64,000 bases of DNA from Dichetophora obliterata. Taxonomy: Eukaryota; Arthropoda; Insecta; Diptera; Sciomyzidae. Where the stretch lies: contig OY986436.1 of NCBI GenBank assembly GCA_963920525.1, positions 9,764,001 through 9,828,000 on the forward strand. Reading direction: 5' to 3'. Positions 11,101 to 21,749 of the stretch are shown piece by piece. Numbering within the stretch: the first letter of the stretch is position 1; each line of letters opens with the position of its first letter. A model generated the notes under the pieces. That model saw only the letters and a program-made list of their open reading frames with translations, did no database searches and was not told where the DNA came from. Position numbers and translations under genes: made by a program.

Positions 11101-11691
11101 ATAGTCAACAACATTGTGAGTATCATTGCGAAGAGTGATATTGTGGAGGGCCTTTTCATCTGGACTCCGGCACATGTGGGTATTTTGTTCAATGAGAAAG
11201 CTGATTATTTTGCCAAGCAGGCGGCCACTGCAGGGTGTGAGATCAGGTTACAATATACTCTCAAGGAAGCGTGCACGAAAATTTATAATCTGCTTAAACA
11301 TCGGTGGAGCGAAGAGTTTAAAACTCTGTCTACTGAAAAGGGAAAGTTATTTTTCAAAATTTTTAATAAATTGCCTACAAAACATTGGTTTGTGGGCACG
11401 GATATGTCGTCATATGAAGTCAAAATTCTAAATAGACTGGTGTCTGGGCACTCTTTTAATAAGGTCTATCTATTCATGATAAATGCTGAAAACTCGAATC
11501 TCTGTTTGGACTGCAATGAAATTGAAGACGACAATCATCTAACTTTCAAATGTTGTAAACATATGAACATCCGTCGAAAGTACAGAATCTTCACGGTTTA
11601 CAAGAATTTGGAGGAACTTCTTGTGGCCAAGAATTTGCTGCACTACAAAGAGCTGGTAAAGTTTCTGCATGAGGCGGAAATTGACATATAA
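8134..11691 (+). CDS. LINE ORF2: endonuclease, reverse transcriptase, RNase H
   Basis: 1185-residue polyprotein that nicks the target and copies the LINE RNA into DNA. Endonuclease about 1-230: QYNIQSL, LSEIF, GDCNARC and SVLDLSF are present, but the final SDH motif reads SHHFPI (Asp to His). Reverse transcriptase about 430-720: LDISKAYDS near 548, GLPQGSVLSP near 600, and the catalytic FADDF near 630. RNase H about 905-1030: acidic residues in FATDAA, LYGELVAI, FTDSRNA and HVGILFNEKAD are all present. A C-terminal CLDCNEIEDDNHLTFKC looks like a zinc knuckle. No internal stop. Start chosen at the ATG directly after the A tract; a second in-frame ATG follows three codons later. Confidence 0.95.
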   Translation: MVKMVQYNIQSLRANKNFFEFFINKNDIDICILSEIFGIDESKDFANFANFNMVSKTRADNYGGVALLIKKNIKFRKIEFNTALDILCVETTNLSSNLTISAVYFPHSIRTKDFEEDVRKLLSFLELRKDVFMCGDCNARCKEFGDSLDSFRGRKLKGLIDASAFRCMNNSQVTFKNSLTDVNCVGSVLDLSFTNSDLNVVWSVFSATIGGSHHFPIILEVKNVCCNGVRFMCKKKLLKQLRSLQLCTSWDEIDGQFKDLLNDATVKFDDKSSKCPKVWWDDELDKLFRLKIAAQKKYNGSRSFNDMEECIEAGERWKRAVRGAKKKSFKGKIDKCNKAKDVREFFRLVKRCKGTTFQSTKSAWNENNNLAFLLHLKQQVLSSSSVSCQSLAEGDGPEPFSLDELVGILARKSKPSAGGCDKVTYEMLRALPEKSVVSLLATLNGNWCNGVIHDQWRNIRICPIPKKGKDLSQFTNFRPIALVSVFIKLINMMVKERLMEFLAVNDILPMRTFAYRRNHSASICVNELTHFIAKAKLDGLKTIVVMLDISKAYDSVDLTILSKIMDEINCPVYLVVWILNFLSRRRLILGTSQVEVNNGLPQGSVLSPTLFNVYTRSLHEVQSENVAIFQFADDFILVSANKNFDDCVTNLQISLNDFNRQAKGLNLKINLEKSVVMYVAKGARKKVDMKLDSFKLPEVKSIKFLGRDIKNSLAVKEHYDRVTRESAAAINAIRMVSSVKDGVFPDVALNMAKSFVFSKIEYARSSMAHAPAYINKKIMAVQNNLIRRCMGLSPSTPVHILYALALILPPKERSLYLAAEELLKIKLVNASLYNQIIQNCPAKSSYSHTYFCFKDIFDNTPMLQISQTQERKHRVLLNLMGKPKKEVSVEVIKAVFWEKFRSLEANGFVIFATDAAIYEERSGLAVCNVSNNQNFLFRLNSSVSSLYGELVAINKAIEIIIEDRIKKFAIFTDSRNACSLLKAKSSENFIVNNIVSIIAKSDIVEGLFIWTPAHVGILFNEKADYFAKQAATAGCEIRLQYTLKEACTKIYNLLKHRWSEEFKTLSTEKGKLFFKIFNKLPTKHWFVGTDMSSYEVKILNRLVSGHSFNKVYLFMINAENSNLCLDCNEIEDDNHLTFKCCKHMNIRRKYRIFTVYKNLEELLVAKNLLHYKELVKFLHEAEIDI

Positions 11692-11837
11692 TTTTACATG
11701 ATGTTGCTGTTTAGCAATGTCGCCTGATTGCCAACTTATAAGACTAGAAACTTCATTCAACTTTTGCGAACGATCGATTCTGTCGTTATTCAACTCTGAT
11801 TATAAAAATATTTTAAACTATATGTATATTCTCATTT

Positions 11838-11990
11838 TCATCATTCAACACACACTATTTCATACTCATCTATCAACTTATACTTCATACATCATTCAAC
11901 ACACACTATTTCATAAACATCTATCAACTTATGCTACTTCTCACATCATTCAACACATACATATCCTACTTCACACATCATTTAACGTAT
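11838..11990 (+). repeat. Tandem repeats in the LINE 3' UTR
   Basis: About three copies of a ~60-bp unit built on CATCATTCAACACACACTA and TCATCTATCAACTTA. The third copy is diverged. Confidence 0.8.
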
Positions 11991-12134
11991 AGTGATTGTT
12001 TCGTTGTCTTCTGTTCATTCTAGTTGAAGAGTAAAAATACAATTAATTGGTGATGGAGTTATAATTTCCTTTGAAATTGGCCAAATAATTCTCCCTTATG
12101 GAGTAACCTAAATACAAAAAAAAAAAAAAAAAAA

Positions 12135-12147
12135 GAATAATTATTTC
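12135..12147. repeat. Target-site duplication, right copy
   Basis: Second exact copy of GAATAATTATTTC, directly after the LINE poly(A) tail. Confidence 0.93.
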
Positions 12148-12474
12148 TTTAGCCGAATCTGAATTCCGTCTTTTTATTCGGCTAATGAAAAAAATTATTA
12201 TTTGCAGATGCAACCAAAATCTAGCTAGAATAAAATCGCAACAACAATTTCCAGCTAGAAACAACATCAATTCGTCAAACACAAGAAGATCCCAAAAATT
12301 AACACAAAAAAATAAGCTGTAAAAGTTGTGGCAAATAGAAGTTACATTTTCATTCACATACATACTTATAATATTGTTTTCTTCTCCATTCGTTACTTGT
12401 CGTATTCATTTTCATGTTTACTTCTTCTTACTCACAGCAATGCGTCAATAACGAGTACAAAAACTCGTTGGTTG
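12148..12474. other. Spacer between LINE and Tc1 remnant
   Basis: Contains a short hairpin AGCCGAAT...ATTCGGCT (12151-12183). No gene seen. Confidence 0.5.
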
Positions 12475-13341
12475 TCATTGTTTTGGTTTTTCTGTCGGTG
12501 GATGGCTGATAGTCTGGAAAGAAGTTGGAACGTTGGATGAAGCAATCTCTTGGTATAATTTATACTCGTTGTTAGTATTTAGTAACATGGCCTTTATGGA
12601 GTCCACAAGGGTCCCGCATCTCTTCAGAGGTATATTTTGCCATTCGCGCTGAACCACGTTCCAAAGCTCGTTGTTGTTTTTTAGCTTAGCATCCTATACA
12701 GCTTTCTTAACATCAGCCCAAAGGTTTTGAATTGTATTGAGGTCAGGACTCTGAGCCGGCCAGTTCATAACCTCAATTCTATTAACCCGAAAACATTCCT
12801 TTGCCAGTCTACTGTATGTCTCGGGTCATTATCCTGCTGGAATGTCCATATCGGCGGCTTGTCCTATTCACCAAATAGTAACATGACATTTTTCAGTATA
12901 TTGACGTTCCCGTGCTGATCCATGATGCTATCAATCCTATGAATCGGACCAACACCTCTATAGGAGAAACAGCCCCACACCATTACACTGGATCCACCAT
13001 GCTTCAATGTTTTTGTGGTAAACCGAGGGTCATATTCCGTATTAGACGGGCGTCTTACATACTCGAGAGATACTTACATACTTTGCCACCATATAGCATA
13101 ATTTTGGATTCATATGTCCAGAGAATATTCCCCCACGTTTCTATAGGCCATGTCAGATGCTCTTGTGCAAACAGACGACGCCGTGTTATGTGGTTTTTCT
13201 TTAACAGAGGAACCTTACGAGGACGGCAGGCATATAAATTATGTTCTCGAAGCCTTCTTCTTGTGGTATGAACACCACAGGGCAAGCTTAGTTCATCTCG
13301 GATCTCCACAGCCGAAATTGTTGGTCGATTTTTAGCACACC
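12475..13341 (-). pseudogene. Dead Tc1-type transposase
   Basis: Reads leftward as a Tc1/mariner DDE transposase in several frames. In order: KNRPTISAVEIRDELSL, then the strand-transfer core (NILWTYESKIMLYGGK), QQDNDPRHT, NWPAQSPDLNTIQNLW, and the C-terminal VQREWQNIPLKRC. The first catalytic Asp of WTDES is Tyr (codon TAT), and the final Glu of the NPIENLW motif is Gln (CAA). Only the middle Asp of DNDPRH remains, and frame breaks separate the blocks. The N-terminal DNA-binding part is missing; the match stops where a MITE begins at 13342. A piece of its 3' end recurs at 4616-4668. Confidence 0.85.
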
Positions 13342-13853
13342 CATGGTGTAAGAAATAGAGGTGTTAGTGAGTTTGACACTTCTCTCTCAAAATGATAAAA
13401 TTATGTTTCCCCGCTTTCTTTCTGCAAGTTTATAAGATTTTTAGTGAGATTAAAGTGAGAATATGTTCTTCGATATGTTCTTAAAGCAGAAGTTGTGAAT
13501 GCAAGACAATTTGCATGCTGGCCAAAGCTTCATGTCGGCGATACCTTCTAGCGAACGTACCTGATAAAATGGTAAAACATTCAATGACGAGCTTGGCAAA
13601 TCGGCGAAACCAACTGCAATAACTTTTTGTCAACACAATACGACACAATTAATTGCATTAAATATTTATTTATACTTAATTCGCACAATAAACTATAAAA
13701 ACTATAGCACATCATCTACCAACTCAAACAAATAACACATTTTGACAACTATGAACAGTTCCGCTCTTTCGCCCACAATTTTCTTGCAGAAGCAAAGAAA
13801 TGCATGGTGTTGTCAAAAACTCACTAACACCTCTATTACTCTCTAACACCATG
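13342..13853. mobile_element. MITE with CATGGTGT termini, abutting the Tc1 remnant
   Basis: 512-bp non-coding element with imperfect ~35-bp inverted termini. The left end has CATGGTGT and ATAGAGGTGTTAGTGAGTTT (13342-13376); the right has the reverse complement (13815-13853). No clear target duplication was found. It cuts the Tc1 transposase. Confidence 0.7.
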
Positions 13854-14090
13854 CGTCCGGGAGCCCAGGAAGTAGCGTTATCCTTGTGCCTGGTTTTTGT
13901 TAGGTTAAATATTATTCAATAAAATTCTTTTTTATGCATGTAAATTATCTATTATCTATTTAATATTTTATGCATGTTAATTTATATTATCATAATCATA
14001 AAAAAACTTCTTTAATCTTTACAATTAAAAAAAGCTCAATAGTTTAACTAATTATTTCAGAGGCATAACTGATTGACATAACTAAATCGG
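13854..14090. other. AT-rich spacer, no gene seen
   Basis: No coding signal or repeat recognised, apart from the flanking MITEs. Confidence 0.5.
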
Positions 14091-14304
14091 CCCAATTCTG
14101 AAAGAATTTTCCCGGGGAATTTTAAAAGGGAGTTTTAATTTTTAAGACACCAGATAAAGATCACGTTTTTTTTTTCGTTTACATATGAATATCAACGGTT
14201 GATGAACGAATTGGCATTAAAAATGTCCAGAATGTTTTTGAACTTTATCTTAAAAATGAAAACTACCTTTTCCGATACCCCGGGAAGAATCATTCAGAAT
14301 TGGG
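14091..14304. mobile_element. MITE, CCCAATTCTGAA family, copy 1
   Basis: 214-bp inverted-repeat element with termini CCCAATTCTGAA and TTCAGAATTGGG and an inner arm (AGGGAGTTTTAATTTTTAAG). Related copies lie at 37022-37240 and 53588-53804. Confidence 0.8.
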
Positions 14305-14471
14305 CTGATAGTCTATGACTTTTGAGTGTCATATAAAAATTAACTGGTTTGATATTAAAAGAGGAAAAACAAGCATTGAATTAATAAGCTAGGGATAAAA
14401 TCAAAGTACTTAAATTAGAAAAAATTTGCATGTGCTTTGCGCCAAAAGTTTGGATAAATTTAAAGCATGAT

Positions 14472-16899
14472 CTAACACTCCATGGCTGCCAATTCTGCCT
14501 CTACTTCTAAACTCATGGTGGTTTCCAACTGCGATTGTGATTTGCTGTTATCATTTTCATCAGGCTCTTGCTTATATTTTTCATCCAAACGCGTAGCACG
14601 CTCTTCGGCCTTCAATAAAATTTCACGCCAATTGGGTGGTAGAGTTGATTGCTTGCTCACTGGGTGGAGGGTTTCGGAAGCTTGGGATCTATTCTTCAAA
14701 GGAAAAAAATGTGAACAAAATATAAATTAAATTTTTTAAAATAGAAATCAACTAACACAGCGCGCAAATGATCGAGTTTTGGTACATTGGTTTGGTGTTC
14801 TTTCTTGCCTGACGCCTCCAATGCTGCCAGCTCTTCGGGATGCGCCTTTTTCTTGTGTGAACGGCAATTGGAACCATTCGAAAAGGGTTTATAACAAAAG
14901 TTACAAATATACGGTTTTAGACCAGTGTGTATAATCAAATGATTCTTAAGCGCTTTGGCACGTTTAAAGGCATTGCCACAGTAATCGCATTTAAAGGCTT
15001 TCACGTCGGAGTGCACTAACATGTGCATGTTTAAAGTGCGACGCGTATTCAGAATTACGCCACAAACAGCGCATTTATAGATGGTTTGGGCATGAGTGTC
15101 GGAATGCATCTGAAAAGAGTTGAGAAAAAATATTTTTGAAATATATTGCTAAAATTGCACAAAGCCTCACGGACCTTTAGTCGGGCTTTATTTTTAAACC
15201 GCTTGTGACACTCTTCACACTCGAATGGACAATTATCGGTGTGAATCAACTTGTGCTCCTTGAGTGCGGCATGCGTTTTTAGTGCACGTCCGCATTCCTC
15301 ACAAATGAACGGCTTCTCATTTAAGTGCGCACCGCTGATGTGCTGCACCATGATCGCCTCTTTGGTGAAGCGTTTTTCGCAATATGGACAAGGATGTATA
15401 AGTTTAAGCTCTAACGGCAGGTGAGTCCGCATGTGCAATTGTAGGGTGCGTTCAGAGGTGAACGATTTTAAACATTCTTCGCAGGTGTATTCTACCACAG
15501 TTTCATCAATTATGTTGTGCACATCATTCATGTGCCGTTTATAGACAGTGCAACTTTTATACTTCTTGGGACAGAGAGCACATTCGAATCTTAGCTCCGA
15601 CTGAATCGTTTCGTCGCTAACATTGCCATCCGTGCTTTCATTTTGTATTTTCAATTGTTTACTTTTCTTAAAATCATCGGAATTTCTAGATGGTCGGCCG
15701 CGTCTACGTTTTGGTGGTAAAATTATTTCCAGGTTTTTGTCATCAAGTGAACTGGTTACAATGTTTGACGACACTTTTATGTCACTTTGAGACGTTTCGT
15801 TGGTAACGTTGTCCTTTTGCGCCTGCCCCTCTCCTAGCTTAGCTATCGGCGACAACTCCGCCTTATCAAAGACTTTCTTATTTTTAACCTTCAAATTTGA
15901 TGAATTTTCTTTTTTACAGACTTTCTTTAATGCTTTGATTTCTTTTTGGACTTGATTTATAAGCGTTTCATCCTCGAATTCTATTTGTTCTTGGCTGAAA
16001 CTGCTGGTTGTGTTTGAGTTTGCGGCTTCGCTAATTTCAATTTCATCGGTGTTGCTTCCTAGTTCCTGTTCTAACTGCTCCATTATTTCTGAATTCAATT
16101 CATGTTCCCGCTCTTCGTCGAGAAACTCCTGGTCCTCTTCTAGCTCGTCATTTTCAACGAAAACTTCAAGTAATTCTGGTTTTAAGTCTAAATCATTCTC
16201 CTGCAACTGTTCCGCTTCTTCTGCTCGCTCTTCATCATGCTCCTCCTCCTCTTCCACCTGTTCATACTGTAACTCAATATCTACTTTTTCATCTTCTCCT
16301 TCTTCTTCTGCTTTGTCCTGCAACAGTTGTTGATCATCCAGCAGCTCTTCTTCGTCATGCACCAACATTTCAACTTCCTGCTCCAATTCATAGTCTAACG
16401 GCTGCGATTCTGGCGAACGTATTATATGTTGGCGCTCTTCGTCTATGAGTCCACACTGCAGCCGCAACTCATTTGGATGAATTAATTTGTCAGTTTTAAT
16501 ATTGAGCAACAGCGCAAACATAGTCTGCACCTTATTAACGCGTTCCGTGAAGGTACACAACTCATTGATCAGCGTCTCACATTCGCCGCAGACATGTTTC
16601 GGCAACTCATCATCTGTTTTTATCTGAAATAACAAATCTCACAAATTTCTTCACATTCCCTGATTTCATCTACTCACGTTCACCCAAAAGTATTTGCCAA
16701 TGGCTGTTGCCAAAGTCCCAGAAGTAAACTCCGTTTCTGTGTCTTCTTTTTTGCGAAAAACATCTATGTTGCTGCAATCTTCTTTAGCGCAAAGCCGACA
16801 CCAATGCTTCCAGTTATTGTATTCATCCCAACATACTTCACTCTCGTCATCATCGGGTAATTGTATGAGTCCAGATTGTCTCATTACTTTTTTACTCAT
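14472..16899 (-). CDS. ZAD-C2H2 zinc-finger protein (gene A)
   Basis: Predicted sequence-specific nuclear transcription factor of the insect ZAD family, which dimerises through the ZAD. Exons (minus strand): 16899-16678, 16623-15175, 15109-14757, 14688-14472; 746 residues; introns start GTGAGT, GTCCGT and GTTAGT. ZAD zinc ligands: C34, C37 (WCRLCAKED), C86, C89 (HVCGEC). A long Glu/Asp-rich region and a basic patch (PPKRRRGRPSR) precede eight C2H2 fingers at about 418-650. The fifth finger is split by intron 2 and is restored by splicing (RLK then MHSDTH). The start is the ATG giving MSKKVMRQSG; no ATG is in frame upstream. The tail VSQASETLHPVSKQS aligns with VTKAADNLAPVVSKQS of gene B. Overall layout resembles Drosophila grauzone, but orthology is not shown. 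Confidence 0.87.
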
Positions 16900-17700
16900 T
16901 TTATTCGAAGTAATTGTATGTAACACACATATATTAAAACTGCGTCAACTTTTGCTGGCTTTTTTGTAATTTTAATTCGAGATCGTTAGTTAAAATTTCT
17001 TTAATTATAGTTCTGTTTATATTCCTCCCACTTGTTATTGCATATGTTAATTTTATTAACATAGAAATATGAAATATTATTTTATGTTCAACCTTTTTCC
17101 CAATTCACAAAGCAACGCAAATGTCATTATTTACGAAGTTGGCTGTGCTTTGTACAAGCAATGCTACTGTTATCGATAACCGATTTAATTGGGCCAATGT
17201 TGCAAAGTACGTACTTTTGTATCAAATGGCACAAAATACACTGAAGTGCTCAGTCTGCGTGAAATCTGCGGTTTTCTTTGGCATGGTAGGCGACGTGAGT
17301 TGCGTGAAATTAAACGCACCGAAAATGCCCAAAACTCAATAGCGCGTTAGGTCGGTCGGCCTTTGTCAGCTAGACTGGAAATAACGAGTTCTTATGAAGT
17401 AACACTTAATTCGACCTCAGACTTTGCTTCGGCCTCATCTCGTAAAAATATAAAGCGGGGGTGAAGTACGATCAAAGTTTGTAAGTAGAGAATTATTCTA
17501 CTAGCTCGTGCGTTTGATATTCCATGCCAATGCTGGGTTGCATTTTCGTTGAGAAACTTTAATGTGTGGATATTTCTTGTTCGATGGTAAGAAAGATTTT
17601 CATGGGATAATTGTAGGATTTTATAATTGGTGTGACTTTTTTGAAATTTTATGCTATTAAAGTAATTTAATTAATTTTTATGATCTATTAAATAATTACA
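16900..17700. other. 5' flank of gene A
   Basis: Promoter-side sequence of gene A. Apart from the DRE-like motif, no feature is supported. A 73-codon frame at 17121 has no recognisable similarity and is left out. Confidence 0.45.
17171..17178. promoter_or_regulatory. DRE-like motif upstream of gene A
   Basis: TATCGATA, the palindromic core bound by DREF at many Drosophila housekeeping promoters, lies about 270 bp upstream of the gene A start codon. Function is inferred from motif and position. Confidence 0.4.
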
Positions 17701-18478
17701 TGAATTAAAATTGTGAGTTTTAGATCAAGTAAGTTTTTAAGAAGGCAACAACAACAACAACTCTGTATAGAGTCAATCACTTAGCTGACTAGACAGTCTG
17801 TTTCGGAAATCGCTACATTTTTCTCTTCAGAAGTCTTTGAGTGATTAAGCTGTGATCAACTCACTGTTTAAACTAGCATATGAATGTGCAGATCCTCGAA
17901 TTCATTCTTATGAATTGTATGGCTGCTAAGCATATGACACTTCAAAGCAGTAGGCCATTTTAGATCACCGCCATCAACTAACTCTACCAAGGTTGCCATC
18001 TGTTCTAGTTGCTTCTTAATTTTTATTTCAATATTCATTGGTGTTCGATAGTTTGTCGAAATGCACCATAGAAATGAAACGAGTTTTTGCTTCGCCAGAA
18101 GCTAGTGTTCTAACTGATTCTAACAATTACACATGACTTTGACCGAATATCGATCAATTATTAGATTATTTAATTAATTTGACATTAGTTTTTACGATCT
18201 ATTAAATAATTACATGAATTACAATTGTGAGCTTTAGATCAAGTAATTCATAACAACAATTCATAAGAATGAATTCGAGGATCGGCACATTCATATGCTA
18301 GTTTAAACAGTGAGTTGATCACAGCTTAATCACTCAAAGACTACTGAAGAGGAAAATGTAGCGATTTCCGAAACAGACTGTCTAGTCAGCTAAGTGATTG
18401 ACTCTATACAGAGTTGTTGTTGCCTTCTTAAAAACTTACTTGATCTAAAGCTCACAATTTTAATTCATGCTATTAAAA
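17701..18478. repeat. Large inverted repeat with ~217-bp arms
   Basis: Arms 17701-17917 and 18257-18478 are near-identical reverse complements. Shared blocks include AACTCTGTATAGAGTCAATC, CTGTCTAGTCAGCTAAG and GATCCTCGAATTCATTC. The outer edge (ATCTATTAAATAATTACATG) is also present as a third, direct copy at about 18171-18245. The pattern suggests a foldback element or nested insertion. Confidence 0.85.
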
Positions 18479-18700
18479 TAACATAATAAAGACTATGATG
18501 AATTTAATATGATATAAATATAATTTAATTATATATCCTATTAATATTAATGCATAAATAATGCTTATTAATGCATATATTATTAATAATATAATAAAAA
18601 TTCATAATAAATGATTGATTTTTACTTTGAACAACAAATAATCAATTTCTTTGCTGCTAGCTCTATCACTGCATCTCTGCTACACACATATAACAAAATA

Positions 18701-18785
18701 GGGGTATTCAGGATTCAATGCACTGGACAGTGCAGTTGAGGACTTGTAGTTGTGCAGTTAGGTTTTCGTGAACACACCAGAGAAC
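18701..18785. mobile_element. Left half of a GGGGTATTCAC MITE
   Basis: TA at 18699-18700, then GGGGTATTCAGGATTC and the inner block CAGTTAGGTTTTCGTGAACA, which matches 43107-43190. No matching right end nearby, so it is truncated. Confidence 0.7.
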
Positions 18786-21398
18786 TGCAATTAGTATCCG
18801 ACAGAATTTGGATACTCAAATCATAACCGAGTGTCGTGCTGTTCTCAACTCTATCCATACTCAATAAAATGTGTAATACACTTATAGGCATTCGGCTCAT
18901 TAGCATTTTTTCGGGTATAAGTACATTCTCATATCCGAGAGCGGCGTGACCCGAACCACTTCGAGCCTTTTTGAATGAGTGCGTTGAGTAAGTTTATTAC
19001 ATAGGCACTCAATCCGACTGTATTTTGAGTGTACTCTGAGTACTGCACCTTCTCTGCTAACGTTTCTTAGCGATAATAATTTTTTTTTTGCGTATGCACT
19101 TTTCGTTAGTTTTTGTTTGTTTTTTCTCGAAAACTCGTTCTTGGTGTTTTATTGTTGCACTCTATGGAAAAGAAAACAACAACAACGCTTGTGATTTTGG
19201 TTTGTTGGACATAAACAAAAATTAAACAAAATCAAAAGGAAATAAATAGCAAACTGGTAAGCTTTTTTTAATTTTTTTCTTTGAGTTGTTTAAGAATATT
19301 CTAACTAGCATGATTCCAATATATTTATCAGAAATATATAAAGGTTTTCTGTGTAGACGCCCTAAAATACGATTGATGTAAAAATGTTGAAAAAATTTCG
19401 TAAAATATTGATGTTTTTCAAAAGTTATTACAGACAATTGAGAAAATGTATTGCACTCTGGTTTTTTTAAAGTACAGAAAGCATTATTGGAAAAGTTTTT
19501 TGCATACTTGAATCATTTTTTTATTTATTTTTGCAATACATTATTATAAATTATATTAATTTAATATTAAATTATATTAATTAATTACTATTAATATTAA
19601 TTTTATATATAATTATATATAATTATAAATTCTAAATTTATTTTTGACAGAATAAAAGATTATGATCTTTGGGTATCGACGATATTTTAAATAAAGAAAT
19701 GCTTTTATTGGACTTTAAGTTGAGCGAGTAAAAAGAATGTTTTGCGTCCTTGACCATCATTTGGTAAAAATTAAATGCGTTTCGAAGAAAATATAGATTT
19801 GTTTAGTCTCAAGGTTTATTACTATAGTCATTTTCTTTAGTATGCTTTTAGTCATTTCTTGATCAAACGATCACATCTTACGAAAGTGCGGCATATTAAT
19901 ATATAGGTAAATTTTTTTTAAATTAAAAATGTTAAATTTTTAATGAAAATAGTAAAAGTATTTACTTACTAAATACTAGAAATGGTTTAAAATGTTATAA
20001 TTCTTCTTTTGCAATGCTAGAATATATTAGCAGAGTACTTAAGTATTTTATAGTGTGTTTGTCAGTCTATTAATTTGCTATATAGTATATATTAGTATAT
20101 ATTTTTTAAACAATTACAATTAAATTGAATTAGTAAAACAGTAATGTGATATGTATAAAGTTAAATTAATTGCAATTATCTTATAGCTTACTATGAAACA
20201 TTTTAATGAATTTCGCAATAAAATGCTTTCAAAACTGTGAAAGAAAAAGTGAAATATATATTCTTTGATTCTAAACAACAGAATTAGAATACGTATGCAC
20301 ACCATGTTTTTTTGTTACACGACCTGTGCTCACTTTATCACAATGCCAAAAAGTATGCTTTTATCTTTTGATTTTAACTGTTGATAGTATCACATTTAAC
20401 ACCAACGCCAATTGTGGCAAATTAGGTTCCTTTCTCCTCCTTTATTTTGGAATAAAAACGAAATGATAGGCTTTTTAGACGATTTTTTTTTTCTGTTTTT
20501 ATAAACAGCACACAAATTATATCGTTGAATACTACAAACCACTAATTTAAACAGTTTAGATGCTGCGCTTCATTGAAGTTGGAATTGGGAAAAACACGTA
20601 AGGTGGAAAATTTCATATGGGAGGTGGGCGTGGCAAAAGATACTTTTTTATGTGAGACATATATTGAAGGTATCTGACAGAATGGTTCTTGTATTGGTTC
20701 AAGACAAAAAAAGTAAAGCGTTTTAAATATTTGTGTTGTATGGGAGTTAGGAGTGATTGAGGGCGGACTTAAAAATGTTTTTGTGCGTATTCTAATAAAG
20801 CAAATTCCAAATAATACACAAAATTTTATTGGTCTACGATGAGCCTTCTATTTATTGACAACTTTTGTATTGGACTCAACCACTGTGCGGCGCACGTGTC
20901 TGTTTGCTTCTTGTGCGTAAACACATGTAATTGAAGTTTAATTTAAATTATGCGCATGTGATTTGGCAACTTAAGGTGACAGAAAAATACAAAAAAATAC
21001 TTTACAAATTTAATAATACATAATTGCTGATTGCAGAAAGTGAATGACACTTACGATACTATCAAAACTGCCTATTTTTTTAAGCCTCAACAAATTTACC
21101 TCATGCGCAACTTTCACTGTGTAAGATAAAAACAAAAAGCAACACAAGAATAACACATCCGTTGATATCTTAATGCTCAGGAAAAAATAGCACAAAACAA
21201 ATGCAAAAAACTCGCGCGTTTTGTACTGCTGCGCTCTACTGTGCTCTGTTTCATATCTGTGGTAGATGAGCCGAGTGATTCGGCTGCGTATGTCTATTAT
21301 GAGTAAGAAGGATAAATATCAGCGAGACGACAACAACCATAAGTATTTATGAACCGAAAAACCCCGATCTTTCCCTAACCGACTTATGACTTAGCATA
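18786..21398. other. Spacer between genes A and B, no gene seen
   Basis: AT-rich DNA with TAATATTAATTA-type micro-repeats (19545-19625). Near 20614 and 20738 are two copies of a TATGGGAGGTGGGCGTGG-like phrase, which also builds the 150-bp repeats at 44170-45010 and 54560-55100. Small ORFs look like chance frames. Confidence 0.5.
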
Positions 21399-21739
21399 AA
21401 TATAATAAATAAACTGGCCATTTCAGCCCTTGGAAGGACTTTGACCTAGCTTCTATTGATCAATTGTGTTGTGCGTGTTATTAAATGTTTGATCACAAAT
21501 GACCGAGAACTGGACCTACGTGTTTTATGCCGACTCCGAACGGCTTATGTTCTCAAAAAGCTTTACATGCCAATTTTTACTCTCTGAGGTTTGCCATTGT
21601 CTGCAGAGAGGTGACGACCGAACAGAAAAATTAATTCAATTGAAAAAACTTTCTGTCTGAGCTGGAATTGAACCCGGGCTACCGAAGTTCTATAGCTTAG
21701 GGGCCACGCACTCTACCCACTAGGCTACGGCCGCCACTT
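21399..21739 (-). mobile_element. tRNA-derived SINE, copy 1
   Basis: 341-bp retroposon in minus orientation. Read on the minus strand it begins GGCGGCCGTAGCCTAGTGG (A-box-like), then GGTTCAATTCC (B-box), then a ~250-bp body and an A/T-rich tail. A 10-bp target duplication, ACTTAGCATA, flanks it (21389-21398 and 21740-21749). It is transcribed by RNA polymerase III if active. Copies 2 and 3 lie near 42880 and 43743. Confidence 0.9.
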
Positions 21740-21749
21740 ACTTAGCATA

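Larger units (their letters stand above)
6399..12134 (+). mobile_element. Full-length I-clade LINE retrotransposon
   Basis: 5736-bp non-LTR retrotransposon bounded by the 13-bp duplication GAATAATTATTTC. It starts CATTCGATCGTTACACG, a typical 5' end for fly LINEs with internal promoters. It has a 5' UTR, ORF1 with three CCHC knuckles, ORF2 with apurinic-type endonuclease, reverse transcriptase and RNase H, a 3' UTR with ~60-bp repeats (11838-11990) and a poly(A) tail (about 12115-12134). The RNase H domain plus the ORF1 type place it in the I clade. Odd points: a frame break near the ORF1 start, a 33-A tract between the ORFs, and a substituted endonuclease residue. It is non-autonomous as sequenced but looks young, given the perfect target duplication and the long open ORF2. 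Confidence 0.95.

Noticed and set aside
11126..11431. Open frame inside LINE ORF2
   Set aside because: Out-of-frame shadow of the RNase H region.
13854..13915. Possible N-terminal part of the Tc1 transposase beyond the MITE
   Set aside because: Translation gives no recognisable helix-turn-helix motif.
16010..16333. Ser-rich plus-strand frame opposite gene A
   Set aside because: Antisense shadow of the Glu/Asp-rich linker.
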